A stretch of 64,000 bases of DNA from Epiperipatus broadwayi (GCA_028023455.1 JAQFVV010006273.1:5065128-5129127); one strand, 5' to 3'; positions 47,740 through 60,111 are shown, numbered from the stretch's first letter. Notes: generated by a model from the sequence alone, not told the origin. Translations and numbers: made by a program.

Positions 47740-48600
47740 AACTAACTAAAAGAAAAAGAAAAATATAATAAAAAACACACAATTCTATATAAAGCTGCTT
47801 TAATATTTCAACCAGCAGACTAGTTTTCATCAGAAAGAGCAGCAAGATGGCTATTTCCAGAATTTAAACACTAAAATATTACAAACAGTTACGTATAAGA
47901 TAACTAATTCCTATAGGCTAAAAATCTTTACAAAACTTTGTATAAAAATATAAAAAAATCTTTCACAAAAAACTTTAAAAAAAAACTAAAACTATATATA
48001 TATTATTATAATTATATATTAAAATATGTCAAAAAACCATACAAATATACTATTATATATGTACACACCAAAAAAACTGTATGTATATACATTCTACTAT
48101 ATGCATTTTACTATATATATATATTCCTTTGCATGCTAGTCTACTTATAAAATAATTCCCTAGGAAACAAAAAAACAACAATTCCCTAGAAAATCAGGTA
48201 ATTCAAGGATGTGATAGTACTTATATTTACATTCTTACCATTAGGATGTAATGTCTTAAATTTAAAAATAAATAAACTTTCCTTTTTTTTTTCCTCTCAT
48301 GAAAGAAAAATTATCTTCCAATATAACCACTCTCAAATCATCAATCGAGTGATCAAATTGAAATGTTTAGAAACTGGTCTATCTTCATTTTCATGTAAAA
48401 CAAGAAACCTATGGTTGGTCATTCTAATATGTAGATTGTTTGCTGACTTACCTGTGTAACAACTCAAGCACCTATTACATTCTATTAAATATACCCAAGT
48501 TCATACTTTTACAATTGAGATAGTTTGGGATATACCATTTAAAATCATGAATGGTATCTCCCTGAACCATCTTTGTAACAATAATATATTTGAATGTAAG
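47740..48600 (-). pseudogene. Penelope-like element relic, GIY-YIG end and tail
   Basis: Minus strand, reading from 48600: WVYLIECNRCLSCYTGKSA then NNLHIRMTNHR, the GIY-YIG endonuclease core (Y-L-I, Y-T-G, Arg in helix) of Penelope-like elements, followed by ENEDRPVSKHFNL, and after a shift FIFKFKTLHPNGKNV. This C-terminal order (H-F/KHF, then R..E..FI.K..TL.P.G.N) is typical of Poseidon/Neptune-type elements. Several stops interrupt it. The tail (48150-47740) includes the ribozyme-like hairpin listed separately. The + strand ORFs 47938-48150 and 48211-48459 are antisense shadows. Confidence 0.65.
47806..47833 (-). ncRNA. CTGATGA-hairpin-GAAA motif in PLE tail
   Basis: Minus strand: CTGATGA (47833-47827), one A, stem AACTAG/CTGGTT around TCTG, then GAAA (47809-47806). 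These are the two conserved boxes and stem II of a hammerhead. A possible stem III (ATA..TAAAG with CTTTA..TAT) follows, but stem I pairing is poor and the extra A after the first box is not standard, so I call it only hammerhead-like. Confidence 0.3.
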
Positions 48601-48614
48601 ACATCTCTTTGATG

Positions 48615-48720
48615 ATTTACATAAAAATTAAGATAGACCAGTTTCTAAACATTTCAATTTACCTGATCACTTGATTGATGATTTAAGAGTGGTTATATTG
48701 GATTTTCTATAAGTTCTCTT
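48615..48720 (+). pseudogene. Second PLE fragment, inverted relative to the first
   Basis: The + strand reads DRPVSKHFNLPDHLIDDL and RVVIL, the same segment as in the minus-strand relic just to the left but without its stops. Similarity begins near TTTACATAAAAATTAAG (48615) and ends near 48715, so two truncated pieces of one family lie head to head. Confidence 0.65.
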
Positions 48721-48799
48721 AATAGTAGGATGGAATCCATTGTGTGAAGACTACTTTTAATACTATTATTTATTTTTATTAATGCATCTTTCTTTAGTC

Positions 48800-49710
<911 letters not shown>

Positions 49711-49716
49711 CACTAT

Positions 49717-49749
<33 letters not shown>

Positions 49750-49769
49750 ATTTGGTTTTTTAGTGAATA

Positions 49770-50060
49770 ACATTTAGCTTAATCTTTTCATGATCATCCA
49801 TAATCCCAGAAGTCAGACTAACTCTTACACTATATATACATTTGAAGCATACATTTTTTTCAAGTAAGCTATATATCACATGTTACAATTAAACTTCATA
49901 TACAAATTATTTTTAAAGATATTTAACTTTCATAGAATATATTTTAATATATTTCAAACTGTTATTCCATCTCACACTATTGAAACATATGGTCAGAGCC
50001 ATGTAAAAAAAAAAATGATTCCCAAGATACAAAAATAATATACTTTTAACACAGTCTGTT
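49770..50060. repeat. Another P3-family copy, partial
   Basis: CATCCATAATCCCAGAAGTCAG, TTTTTTTCAAGTAAGC and GATTCCCAAGATAC again follow the order seen at 11110-11390 and 48820-49050, in direct orientation. A TA/TG run lies just upstream at 49717-49750. Confidence 0.65.
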
Positions 50061-50339
50061 TCTTTGTTTGTTTTGTAATTGTTAATAAGCTAATTTTATT
50101 TATAAACAATCTCAAAATTACACATTTCAAACATTGAAAAAAATTAATTTATATGTGTGACCAACTTACAGCATGAAAACTGCATATATATATTAACGAA
50201 ACTTAAATATATTCCAAACAACGGTAAACAATTTATAATACAATATAAATAAAAACTCATAAAGAAATATTTTCGATTATATTCATAATCATTTTCAACT
50301 CAACTTTCAAAATGGAATCATCTATTACCAACCGGAAAC

Positions 50340-51327
50340 ACATGTCGATTTAAATATCCCATAATTCATTAATTCTAACATTTGCTGACTGTCTGTTTAT
50401 TATCGTATTTTTATACCTACTAATAAAAATTGCCTTTTTAATTTTTCTTTTTTCATTATCTCTCTCTTGGCCTAAAATTTTTATTTTATTTATATCAAAA
50501 TTAAACTTAAAATTACAATTTCTATCATGATCATAAAAACAGATTCAGTATATAACTTGACTTCATTATTATTATCATTACATATCTGTACATTTTTCAA
50601 AACTCTTTTATATAACAATTTATGTTCTTTAATTCTTTTCTCCATATTACATCTAGATTCCCCTACATATGATAAGTTACACCCACAAAAAATTCTATAA
50701 ATTATATTACTCACGTTATTTTTTTCTAACTTATCTTTTGAATTATTAACCATTCTATTTAAATTACCTGATCCATAAATATACCATTATAAACTTTTTT
50801 CATAAATTTTACTTGATTATTATTATAAAAATGCAAAGAAATCCACTTCTTACTCTCAATTTCTTCATCACCAGTATCTATTAATTTTCTTACTAAATTG
50901 ACAAACCACTTGATAAATTTCTTTTATATTATAACCTACACTTAATAATTTACTTACATAATTTTCAATATTTTTTTTTATCACATACATATTTACACAA
51001 AATATTATTTCTATACAAAAAAGAACTAAAACCAGCCATTTTATAATTATGTGGCACTTTAGATAAATATGGAATATACCCTCTAGTTTCAATAGGTTTA
51101 ATAAACAATTTATAATCAATCATATTATTGTTCCTTGATATTATCAAATCTAAATATTTAATATTGTTATTATATTCTTTCTCCATGGTCCAGGTAAGAC
51201 CTTTTAATTTATTATATTCATCAAAAATTTTATCAATCATTTCTGAAGAAGCATATATAAAAACATCATCCACATATCTGTATATATCTTAATATTTCCC
51301 ATAAATATAAATTTGTTTAAAATCTTT
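50340..51327 (-). pseudogene. PLE left copy: RT end and GIY-YIG, broken
   Basis: Minus strand: ORF 51273-50965 begins MDDVFIYASSEMIDKIF just after the YV of the box (the upstream codon is a stop here), then CDKKKY marks a frame change into ENYVSKLLSVGYNIKE (51119-50868), which ends at a stop after KKINR because two bases are missing compared with the right copy. The GIY-YIG part, ORF 50753-50490, has NIIYRIFCGCNLSYVGES. The same A-run frame change as in the right copy precedes ENYVS. Confidence 0.8.
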
Positions 51328-51349
51328 GTTTTGTCATATTATGAAGAGA

Positions 51350-52341
51350 AGATTTTAAACAAATTTATATTTATGGGAAATATTAAGATATATACGAGAT
51401 ATGTGGATGATGTTTTTATATGTGCTTCTTCAGAAATGATTGATAAAATTTTTGATGAATATAATAAATTAAAAGGTCTTACCTACACTATGGAGAAAGA
51501 ATATAATAACAATATTAAATATTTAGATTTGATAATATCAAGGAACAATAATATGATTGATTATAAATTGTTTATTAAACCTATTGAAACTAGAGGGTAT
51601 ATTCCATATTTATCTAAAGTGCCACATAATTATAAAATGGCTGGTTTTAGGTCTTTTTTGTATAGAAATAATATTTTGTGTAAATATGCATGTGATAAAA
51701 AAAAATATTGAAAATTATGTAAGTGAATTATTAAGTGTAGGTTATAATATAAAAGAAATTTATCAAGTGGTTTGTCAATTTAGTAAGAAAATTAATAGAA
51801 ATACTGGTGATGAAGAAATTGAGAGTAAGAAGTGGATTTCTTTGCATTTTTATAATAATAATCAAGTAAAATTTATGAAAAAAGTTTATAATGGTATATA
51901 TAGTGTTTTATTTTATGGATCAGGTAATTTAAATAGAATGGTTAATAATTCAAAAGATAAGTTAGAAAAAAATAATGTGAGTAATATAATTTATAGAATT
52001 TTTTGTGGGTGTAACTTATCATATGTAGGGGAATCTAGATGTAATATGGAGAAAAGAATTAAAGAACATAAATTGTTATATAAAAGAGTTTTGAAAAATG
52101 TACAGATATGTAATGATAATAATAATGAAGTCAAGTTATATACTGAATCTGTTTTTATGATCATGATAGAAATTGTAATTTTAAGTTTAATTTTGATATA
52201 AATAAAATAAAAATTTTAGGCCAAGAGAGAGATAATGAAAAAAGAAAAATTAAAGAGGCAATTTTTATTAGTAGGTATAAAAATACAATAATAAACAGAC
52301 AGTCAGCAAATGTTAGAATTAATGAATTATGGGATATTTAA
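51350..52341 (+). pseudogene. PLE right copy: RT end and GIY-YIG
   Basis: TRYVDDVFICASSEM (YVDD at 51400-51411) is the RT catalytic box; EYNNNIKYLDLIISR and PYLSKVPHNYKMAGF are thumb-region signatures of the group. At the A run near 51700 the frame shifts to ENYVSELLSVG, then continues through NVSNIIYRIFCGCNLSYVGE with RCNMEKRIKEHK (GIY-YIG core) and, after a second shift near 52155, YDHDRNCNFKFN ... EKRKIKEAIFIS ... NELWDI, stop at about 52339. The 5' half of the RT is missing. With two shifts and a truncation it cannot make a full polymerase, though it is better kept than the left arm. Confidence 0.85.
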
Positions 52342-52979
52342 ATCGACATGTGTTTCCGGTTGATAATAAATGATTCCATTTTGAAAGTTGAGTTGAAAAT
52401 GATTATGAATATAATCGAAAACATTTCTTTATGAGTTTTTATTTATATTGTATTATAAATTGTTTACCGTTGTTTGGAATATATTTAAGTTTTGTTATTG
52501 TATTATTGATATTAGTGGACATTTATTTTGTTATATATATATATATAATGGAGAATAGTCAATTATAAATATGTATAGAACAATATCTATACATATGGAG
52601 CATGAAAAAGAAAATTTAAAAATTATTTATTTATGTTTTATCCCAATTTGAGCATCATCTAACCCAGGATATCTAAGTAATATGCATCATGCTAGACTCT
52701 TCCTTCTTTTACATATGTCCATGATGACCAACACATTGACAATATAAATCCCAAGATGGTATTTAACTTTTATTTTAATAGAATTTATATTCGGGATGTA
52801 CTACAAAATACTTAACCTTAATAATTATTACTTATGTTTTATAAACTATAAATTAAGATATGTAATTAGATAAATAAATAAATTAGCATGTGTAAATTGA
52901 AATGTCTCAATATAAACTTATGAATTGAAATGAGAACCAGTAATAAAAAACAATGAACATATTTACATAAATATTAAAT

Positions 52980-53820
52980 AATCAGAACAGGCACTAACCT
53001 GTATTCAATGTGCTTTAAAATTTGCAATAATCAAGTGCATTTTGCCGATAGAGGGATCTTCCAAACCACAACACAAGATAGCAACTTTTATAAAGATAAG
53101 AGTGGCCATCTTATCTTTAATCTAATTATCCATATATATAGGCAAATCTGAAGCATCTTGATTTGGAAGCATGATGTACTTATTTTCTCCACTGTTTAAA
53201 TCCAATATTTCCTTTACAAATTAACTTAGTAAAATCTTGCAATTTACAGCAAGTTAATAATATAATCTTATTGTTGGAAATTCTATATAAACTATTGAAT
53301 AGTAATTAATTTATAGAGTGCACAGAGAGCTTATGTAAATAGTCTGAACATGCACTAATCTGTATTCAATGTGCTTTAAAATTCACAATAATCAAGCATA
53401 TTTTGCCGATAGAGCAATATTTCAAACCACAACACAAGATAGCAAATTTTATAAAGATAAGAGCAGCTGTCTTATCTTTAATCTAAATGTCCATTTATAT
53501 AGGTGAATCTGAAGCATCTTGATTTAGAAGCATGAAGTAGTTGTTTTCTCCACTGTTTAAATCCCTGTTTCTTTTACAAATTAATTTATGTGAAATCTTG
53601 CGATTTACAGTGAGTTAATAGTACGATCTTAATGTTGGTAATTTTATAAACTATTGAAGATCAGTAATTAATTTGTAGAATGCACAGAGAGCTTATATAA
53701 ATAGTCTGAACAGGCACTAACCTGTATTCAATGCACTTTAAAATTCACAATAATCAAGCATATTTTGCCGATAGTGGGATCTTCCAAACCATGACACAAG
53801 ATAGCAACTTTTATAGAGTT
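52980..53820. repeat. 361-bp tandem repeat, about 2.3 units
   Basis: CTGAACAGGCACTAACCTG-type starts fall at 52983, 53344 and 53706, periods of 361 and 362 bp. Each unit holds GATAAGAGTGGCCATCTTATC (a hairpin) and GGCAAATCTGAAGCATCTTG. The third unit stops at about 53817. Hairpin and GCAAATCTGAAG parts resemble 8375-8440 and 12085-12145, linking it to the P2/P3 repeats. Confidence 0.85.
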
Positions 53821-53850
53821 TTTAATTAAGGCAGTGAAGAAGATAGAGCT

Positions 53851-53880
53851 CTGATGAAGACTGCTGGACAGTCGAAACCG
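53851..53880 (+). ncRNA. CTGATGA-hairpin-GAAAC motif
   Basis: CTGATGA (53851-53857), one A, perfect stem II GACTG/CAGTC (53859-53863 with 53869-53873) around CTGGA, then GAAAC (53874-53878). These match the two hammerhead boxes, but neither a stem III nor an NUH cleavage strand follows within reach, so it is a partial motif. It lies right after the truncated tandem repeat and before an A-rich tail. Confidence 0.3.
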
Positions 53881-54719
53881 TAAAAAAATAAAGAAGTTTT
53901 TAAGAAAATTTGTTGCATTAATGTGTATATGAATAGAGTGTTATAAGCAATATATATAATTATATGAAGATATGCAAAGAAAGTGAAGGAGAAGAATAAG
54001 TTTTGTTTTTGTCATTCTTTTATAATCATTTGAACATTCACAATGAATAAAATAGTCAAAACATTTTACCCTTATTATTAAGTTCTTTTATTGTGCATGT
54101 TCTATTTTATCCAATGATTATTCTTTAATCTTCAGGCCCAATTATTCATAAGTGAGTATTTAAATTACAAATTAATAAGTAGAACTTTCAATTGTTCTTT
54201 ACTTCTGAAGGTTAGACATTTATGATTTAGCTGAATGAAAGAAATCCATGAACTTCTTTGTTTATCCTTCAGTTCTTTTAAAAACAGCTGATGGAGAAGG
54301 AAAGAAGATTTATCTTCAGATTAATATTCGAATCTGCATCAGGTTGATGAATTCCAAATAAATGCAATATCAAATTTGAATCTCTTATAAGAAACAAAAA
54401 ATAAGAATTAAAATTGAGTACTAAATGTTTTTTTTTTATTTTTACAATTGATTTTTTTAAAAATAGGAATGATAAACAATGTTACTTAATAGATTTTTTT
54501 TTTTTACACAATATTAAATTTTCAAATAATAATTAATTAACCAGATTTAGGATTATTATTACTATTATTCATTATTATTTATTTTGATGATAACTTCATT
54601 AATTAATTACATATTTTAATATTGTTATTATTGGTGTGTGTGTGCTTGCAATAATATACTACACCTACAGTTATATTCATTTCACAGTCATTCTGGTCTT
54701 CTGTTGAGGACTAATGTTG
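53881..54719. other. Intronic AT-rich sequence
   Basis: No gene, RNA or repeat recognised. Confidence 0.5.
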
Positions 54720-55445
54720 TGCCCCTATATTACATTGGACCTTGCTAAGCTGCTTTCACTAAAGAGAATATATAGAATATATGAGAACAGACTTTCACAC
54801 AACCCACCACTCTCCAGTCTCTCTAATAACACTGATACACTCAAGCACATATATGCCGAAAAGATAAATAATCACCAATATATGTATTTCATGCTAAACC
54901 AGCAATCATCAGTTGGTCCAGATTATCATCTCCCACACATATATACTATAAGTGCTCAGATATATATTAAGATAGACAATCTTCATACTTTAATGGACAG
55001 GTTCCAATCTACTACACACTCCAACTCTTCAACCGTCCATCCAATTGAAAATCTAAAAATTATTTATCTTTTCAGCATATATGTGCTTGCATGTATCAGT
55101 GTTATTAGATAGACTGGAGAGTGGTGAGTTGTGTGAAAGTCTGTGCTCATATACTCTATATATTACATATATAGACACAGGTGTAAATATAATAAGCCTA
55201 TGTTTCAGTTATTACACTGTAGAGATGTCTACCCATACTTGCATATGTATTTAATGGATTACATCCTGTACATGTGAGGTTCAGATTGACCTTAAGTCAA
55301 CATGGATGTGACAAGAATCTCAGCCTCAGGGTGGCCTTCGAGCATTCAATCGTCAGATTTTCAATTGGATGGACGGTTGAAGAGTTGGAGTGTGTAGTAG
55401 ATTGGAGCTTGTCCATTAAAGTATGAAGATTGTCTATCTTAATAT
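54720..55445. repeat. P1-family palindromic repeat, left part
   Basis: ACTTTCACACAACCCACCAC near 54790 is the complement of GAGTGGTGAGTTGTGTGAAAG near 55115, giving one palindrome; TTAAGATAGACAATCTTCATAC (54968) is the complement of GTATGAAGATTGTCTATCTTAA (55422), giving another. The segment 55262-55445 matches 5345-5530 of the P1 copy. It breaks off where the RTE LINE begins and resumes at about 58690. Confidence 0.75.
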
Positions 55446-58400
55446 CATCATCAACCATTATCAATCCACTGCAGGAGGAAGGTCTCTCCAAGTTTAATCC
55501 ATCTTCTCTGATCTTTAGCTTCTCTTTTCCACAACACCCCTGCACATTTTCTTATTTCATCCATCCATCTCACATGTGGTCTCTTTCTGGGTCTTTTACA
55601 ATCTGTTTAAAATTTCAATTGTCCATCTATTATCATTTCTTCTAGCAATATGTCGAGCCCAACTCCATTTCAATCTTTTAATTTTTTCAATAAGGTCAGT
55701 AACACCTGTTTGCTGTCTTACCCATAGATTGTGTTTTCGATCTCTTCTTGTTACTCCCAACATACATCTCTCCATACTCCTTTGAGTGGTCTGAAGTCTC
55801 TGTATTGCTCTTTTATTAAGTGTCCAAGTCTCAGATCCATAAGTAAGAACTGGTAAAACACATTTGTTAAAAACCATTCTTTTCAAACACCTAGGCATAT
55901 TTCCTTTTAGTATCAAGTTATTTCTACCAAAAGCACTCCAACCAAGTTTAATTCTATGATTAATTTCCTCCATTATGTTTCCATCTGTATTAATAATCTG
56001 ACCAAGGTATTTGTAACTGTTAACTTCTTCTAATTCTTCATAATCAATCTTTATTTTCATATTTTGAGCAAATCGACTAAACATTACTTTAGTCTTTTTA
56101 ACATTTATCTTTAGTCCTACTTTTCTACTTTCATCTGCTAACTCCTGCAACATTTTCAGCAGCTCTGAAGCATTATTTGCAAAAACAACTACATCATCTG
56201 CAAAATCTAAATGACTTAAATACTCTCCATTTACTTGCGTTCCTTTAGTTTTCCATTTTAATCCACAAAATACTTCTTGCAGAACTGCTATAAAAAGTTT
56301 TGGAGATATGGAGTCACCTTGTCTTACACCTTTCTCAATGTTGATTTTTCCAGTATCATTATGTAATCTAATTGTTGCTGTTGCATTTTTATAAATATTC
56401 TTTAAAATATGGCAATATCCTGGATCTATACCTTGATGATCCAATGCTTTAATCACTGAAGAAATGTGTATAGAATCGAATGCCTTTTCATAATCTACAA
56501 ATCCAAAACATAATGGCAACTCATATTCATATGTCCTTTCTATGACTTCTCTCAATACCTGGATATGATCTATTGTACTAAAACCACTTTTAAATCCAGC
56601 TTGTTCTTTTGGTTGGTGGAAATTCAAAGTTCTCTGTAGACGAGTTGCAATTATCTTGGTAAAAAATTTATATAAAACTGATGAAAGGCTGATAGGTCTG
56701 TAATTTCTAATATCTTCTTTATCACCTTTTTAAAATATTAATATTATTACTGCATTCTTCCAATCTTCCGGTACATCTTTATCATTTAGACATTTGATAT
56801 ATAACTTTGCTAAAATTGTTTCTATTTCTTCACCTGCTTCTTTTAATATATCAATTAAAATTCCATCATTTCCTGGAGCCTTTCCTTTCTTCATACATTT
56901 AATTGCATGTCTCACTTCTTCATTTAAAATTCTGGGCAATTTGGAAGATGTAATAGATATAGGAGGTACTTGTTCTTTATTACTATATAATTCTTGATAA
57001 AAATCTTCTACCAATTTCATGATGTCATCTCTCTTTTTAGTAATAATTCCATCTTTTTTTCTTATTACAGATATAAATTTCCTACCAATACCAAAATGTT
57101 GTTTAACATTCTTGAGACTTTTATTTTCTTCTACAGCTTTCCTTGCTATTTCACAGTTATACTTTCTTATATCATTTTCAACTCTTTTCCGTACCATTTT
57201 ACAAAATTCGAGATATTCAATTCTTTTTAATACATCATTTTTGTATACCTTCATATTCCTTCTTTTCTTCATAAATTCTCTAGTCTCAGTAGAAATTTTA
57301 TTAATCAATTGCTGCTTTTTTCTACCAGCTATCTCTGTTGCAGTTTTTAAAAGTGTATCAGTTATTTTCATAATAATTTCATTCAAATCTGAATCATGTT
57401 CAAAATCTCCTAACACTTGAAACCTATTTGTAAGTTCTAATTTAAATTCATTAGAATGTTTCTGAAGATTAGGAATATCAACTATAAATATTGTTTTTTT
57501 TAATAATTTTTGTCTCTCTAGTTTTACATTAACATGTAACTTACACCTTACTAATCGATGATCACTTCCTGGGTTAAATTTATTAAGAACATTACAATCT
57601 TGAAATATGTATTTCCTGTTAGTCAAAATATAATCCAATTCTGCTGTACCTTCATTTGGATGCTTCCATGTCCATTTCCTTTTAACATTTTTCTCAAAAA
57701 ATGAATTCATAATATAAAGTTTTTCTTTTTCTGCAAACTCCACAAGTCTATGTCCTCTCTCATTTCTATTACCATAACCAAAATTACCTACAGCAATTTC
57801 ATCTTTCATTTGTCTACCAATTCTAGCATTAAAGTCTCCCATAACAATTTTAAAATGTTGTTTACTCTGATCAAAAGCCTTTTGTACATCCATATAAAAA
57901 TCTTCTACTACTTCATCACTATGAGAACTTGTTGGGGCATAAACCTGAATTATCTGCATTTGGTATCTGCTATTAAGTTGTATAACTAATCTTGCAACTC
58001 TATCCGATACACCATCAATCTCCACAATATTGTTCTTCCACTTTTTATTTATAATGAATCCTACTCCACTTGTATTTCCAATATGTGTGCCTTTATTTTA
58101 GAGTACATGTCCACTTTTTAAATCAATTGTTTCTTCACCTTTTTTTCTAACTTCACAAAGTCCAATAATGTCCCATTTAATATAAGACAATTCTTCTTTT
58201 AATTCTTGCAATTTTCCTTCAAAGTGATCTGCAGTTATAAGTACCTAATTAAAAAGTCATCATCAAATGGCAGCCTGGGTCTGCAATCAGGGGATTCTTA
58301 GCACCCTCCACCTTTGGCCACCAACCGCTGCCTTGGTTGGTGACTTTACAGCCTCCTGGGAATAAGGGCCATGCTTTATTTTTGTCTGTCATAATTGTAT

Positions 58401-58716
58401 ATATGTATTGGAAAAATATTTATCATTTACACAAACATTCATTCTGCCTTATCAGGCACTGAGAAGAAAGGCCATGGTGTTTCTTGATCTTAAACTCAGA
58501 GGTAAAAAGCCAATAAACTCACTACACTGGCTAATTTGTGTTGGTGAGCAGCCCATCCATGTTCGTATACTATATGAATAATCACATAGTAATAACAGCT
58601 GCAACGACAAGAACGTATGGAGTTGACATTAGGAATTTGCCCTGCTCGGTTCCTTTAAGGCCTCCAAGAGGAATCAAAGGGTCTCCTTTCAGTTAATAGC
58701 AAACTCCTTTCTGCAG
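55445..58716 (-). mobile_element. RTE-type LINE, nearly full length
   Basis: About 3.27 kb: on the minus strand a 5' leader (58716-58245, GC-richer, with GGTTGGTGGCCAAAGGTGG), a single endonuclease-RT frame and a 3' end TGATGATGAT directly after the stop, as in RTE elements which lack ORF1 and end in short TGA-type repeats. It is inserted into a P1 repeat. Confidence 0.85.
55451..58244 (-). pseudogene. RTE LINE endonuclease-reverse transcriptase, few breaks
   Basis: One frame from about 58244 to 55600 with only two stops (TAA near 58097 and TAA near 56728) and one frameshift near 55605. Endonuclease: WDIIGLCEVR (catalytic Glu, about 58170), VQVYAPTSS-type IIQVYAPTSSHSDE, VMGDFNARIG, GNRNERGHRLVEFAEKE, LDYILTNRKY and SDHRLVRCKL. 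RT: MKKGKAPGNDG, NYRPISLSS, VDYEKAFDSI, VRQGDSISPKLF and HLDFADDVVVF (FADD at 56193-56204), then YLGQIINTDG. The C-terminal part after the frameshift reads RPRKRPHVRWMDEIRK and ends WIDNG. All catalytic residues I can check are present. The product cuts target DNA and primes reverse transcription; this copy needs a source element in trans. Confidence 0.85.
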
Positions 58717-58960
58717 CATTTATAGTATATATGTGTGGTAGATGATAATCTGGATCGACTGATGATTGCTGGTTTATCATGAAATACATATATTGTTGAT
58801 TATTTATCTTTTCAGCATATATGTGCTTGAGGGTATCAGTGTTATTAGATAGACTGGAGAGTAGTGGGTTGTGTGAAAGTCTGTGCTCATATACCCTATA
58901 TATTACATATATAGACACAGGTGTATATATAATAAGCCTGTATTTCAGTTATTAAAGAGA
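58690..58960. repeat. P1-family repeat, right part beyond the RTE insertion
   Basis: GTGTGGTAGATGATAATCTGG, ATTGCTGGTTTATCATGAAAT and GTGTGAAAGTCTGTGCTC match the right arms of the copies at 5550-5700 and 55065-55160. Together with 54720-55445 it reconstitutes one interrupted repeat. Confidence 0.7.
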
Positions 58961-60034
58961 ATAATGAACTAATAGAACGATTTTCATATTGATTTTTGTT
59001 TTCTATTTCTTTTTTTTATAATTATTTATTTACTTCAATAACCTGTCTCAATTTAATTATATAGATAAACTACTATCAATTTAAACACCATTAAAATTAA
59101 TTTAATAATTTTTATTGGTCATCAAAATTACAAAATATATTTTAATTCATTGTTTTAATTAGAGCTATTTAAAATTTTGTTCTTATGTAAATTTATTATA
59201 TTTTGAAATTTTATTATAATTATTTTTAATTAAATAAGTGTAAAAAGGAAATAAAAGCTATATATATATATAAATTTGTTTATTTAAACTTATAGCAGAG
59301 TTGAGTTTATAAAGTATGTGTGTGTGTGTTGGAAAATGTTTTGTTGAAATCTGGAATTTCAGAAATTGAAAAAAAGTCATGGATCTGGGAATTATGGATT
59401 AATAATAATCTGTCATCATAAGTAAGAATAATACATTTAGATAGATTTCTTGACAAACATGCATTTCTGTTTATGGATGTAAGTACTCACATTTTATTTC
59501 TATGTACATATATATGTTCCGATGTAGTAGGGCAAACCAACAGTGTTTTTTTTTCTTTTAGATATTTTTTCCATAGCCAACCTAGCTAATTATCTAGCAT
59601 TGGTCAGTAAATAGGTTTTTACAAAGTTTTTTTTAAAAAGATGCAAACTGGCCAATGGCTCGCCATTGTTCAATTAGAAAATGCCTTTTTATTATTCCTT
59701 TATGCATACATATTATAGACACATTTATTATAATATACATTATTAACACATACATACATAAGCGTATAAACACATTATATGTACATGTAAAAAATGGGTG
59801 CAACACATAAATATATAGATGCATTTATATATACGAATTTATCATATACATTTTATTTTACAATTTATAATAGAATATGTATGCTGTTAGAAAAATAAAT
59901 ACATTGTAAACACATTATAGTCTAATATTTATTTATATAATTAGCATTGATTTAATGACTTTAACATTTTATAAAGTTAACTTCAATTTTATTGCATAAC
60001 ATATAATATATATGATGTTATATATGTATATTAG
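58961..60034. other. Intron end
   Basis: Plain A/T-rich intron ending in ATATGTATATTAG at 60034. A second possible acceptor CAG at 60041-60043 lies eight bases further on in the exon. Confidence 0.5.
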
Positions 60035-60111
60035 TTGTAACAGGTGGAGCTGAATTAACAAAAGAAGCAGTTGATTTATTTATAAAATATTTAAAAATAA
60101 AAGACATAATG
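60035..60111 (+). CDS. ACSF2: ACSF2-like exon, last recognised
   Basis: Exon of 77 nt ending at GTAAGA (60112). Two bases complete the codon opened at 47626, and it ends in phase 0. It reads VVTGGAELTKEAVDLFIKYL then KIKDIM. The family block here is G-x-x-A-G-A/S-P-x-P-x-E-L followed by a helix and x-N-I/M-K-D-L/I; IKD-I/M fits ACSF2 closely, while the small residues before it are changed (TGGAEL). The acceptor at 60034 keeps the alignment length; using CAG at 60043 would delete three residues. The next exon should start with the adenylate-binding Y-G-T/M-T-E motif; I did not find it before 64000. Confidence 0.7.

Larger units (their letters stand above)
50198..52499. mobile_element. Penelope-like element palindrome (head to head)
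   Basis: Left arm about 50198-51327 is the reverse complement of right arm about 51350-52499, with a spacer of about 22 bp. Each arm is a 5'-truncated Penelope-like retroelement: end of reverse transcriptase with YVDD, GIY-YIG endonuclease, and 3' flank ending near AAACTTAAATATATTCC. Both copies stop at the same inner point. A few small indels and substitutions separate the arms, so they are close but not identical. Confidence 0.9.

Noticed and set aside
47938-48459. Plus-strand ORFs over the Penelope relic
   Set aside because: They are antisense to a recognisable GIY-YIG frame on the minus strand.
53851-53880. Complete active hammerhead ribozyme
   Set aside because: Stem III and an NUH cleavage strand are not identifiable, and an extra A follows CTGATGA.
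56794-57989. Several plus-strand ORFs of 67-133 codons
   Set aside because: Antisense shadows of the RTE endonuclease-RT frame.
60044-60111. Alternative acceptor CAG at 60041-60043 for the last exon
   Set aside because: It keeps phase but removes three residues that align with the family block, so 60035 is preferred; RNA reads would decide.
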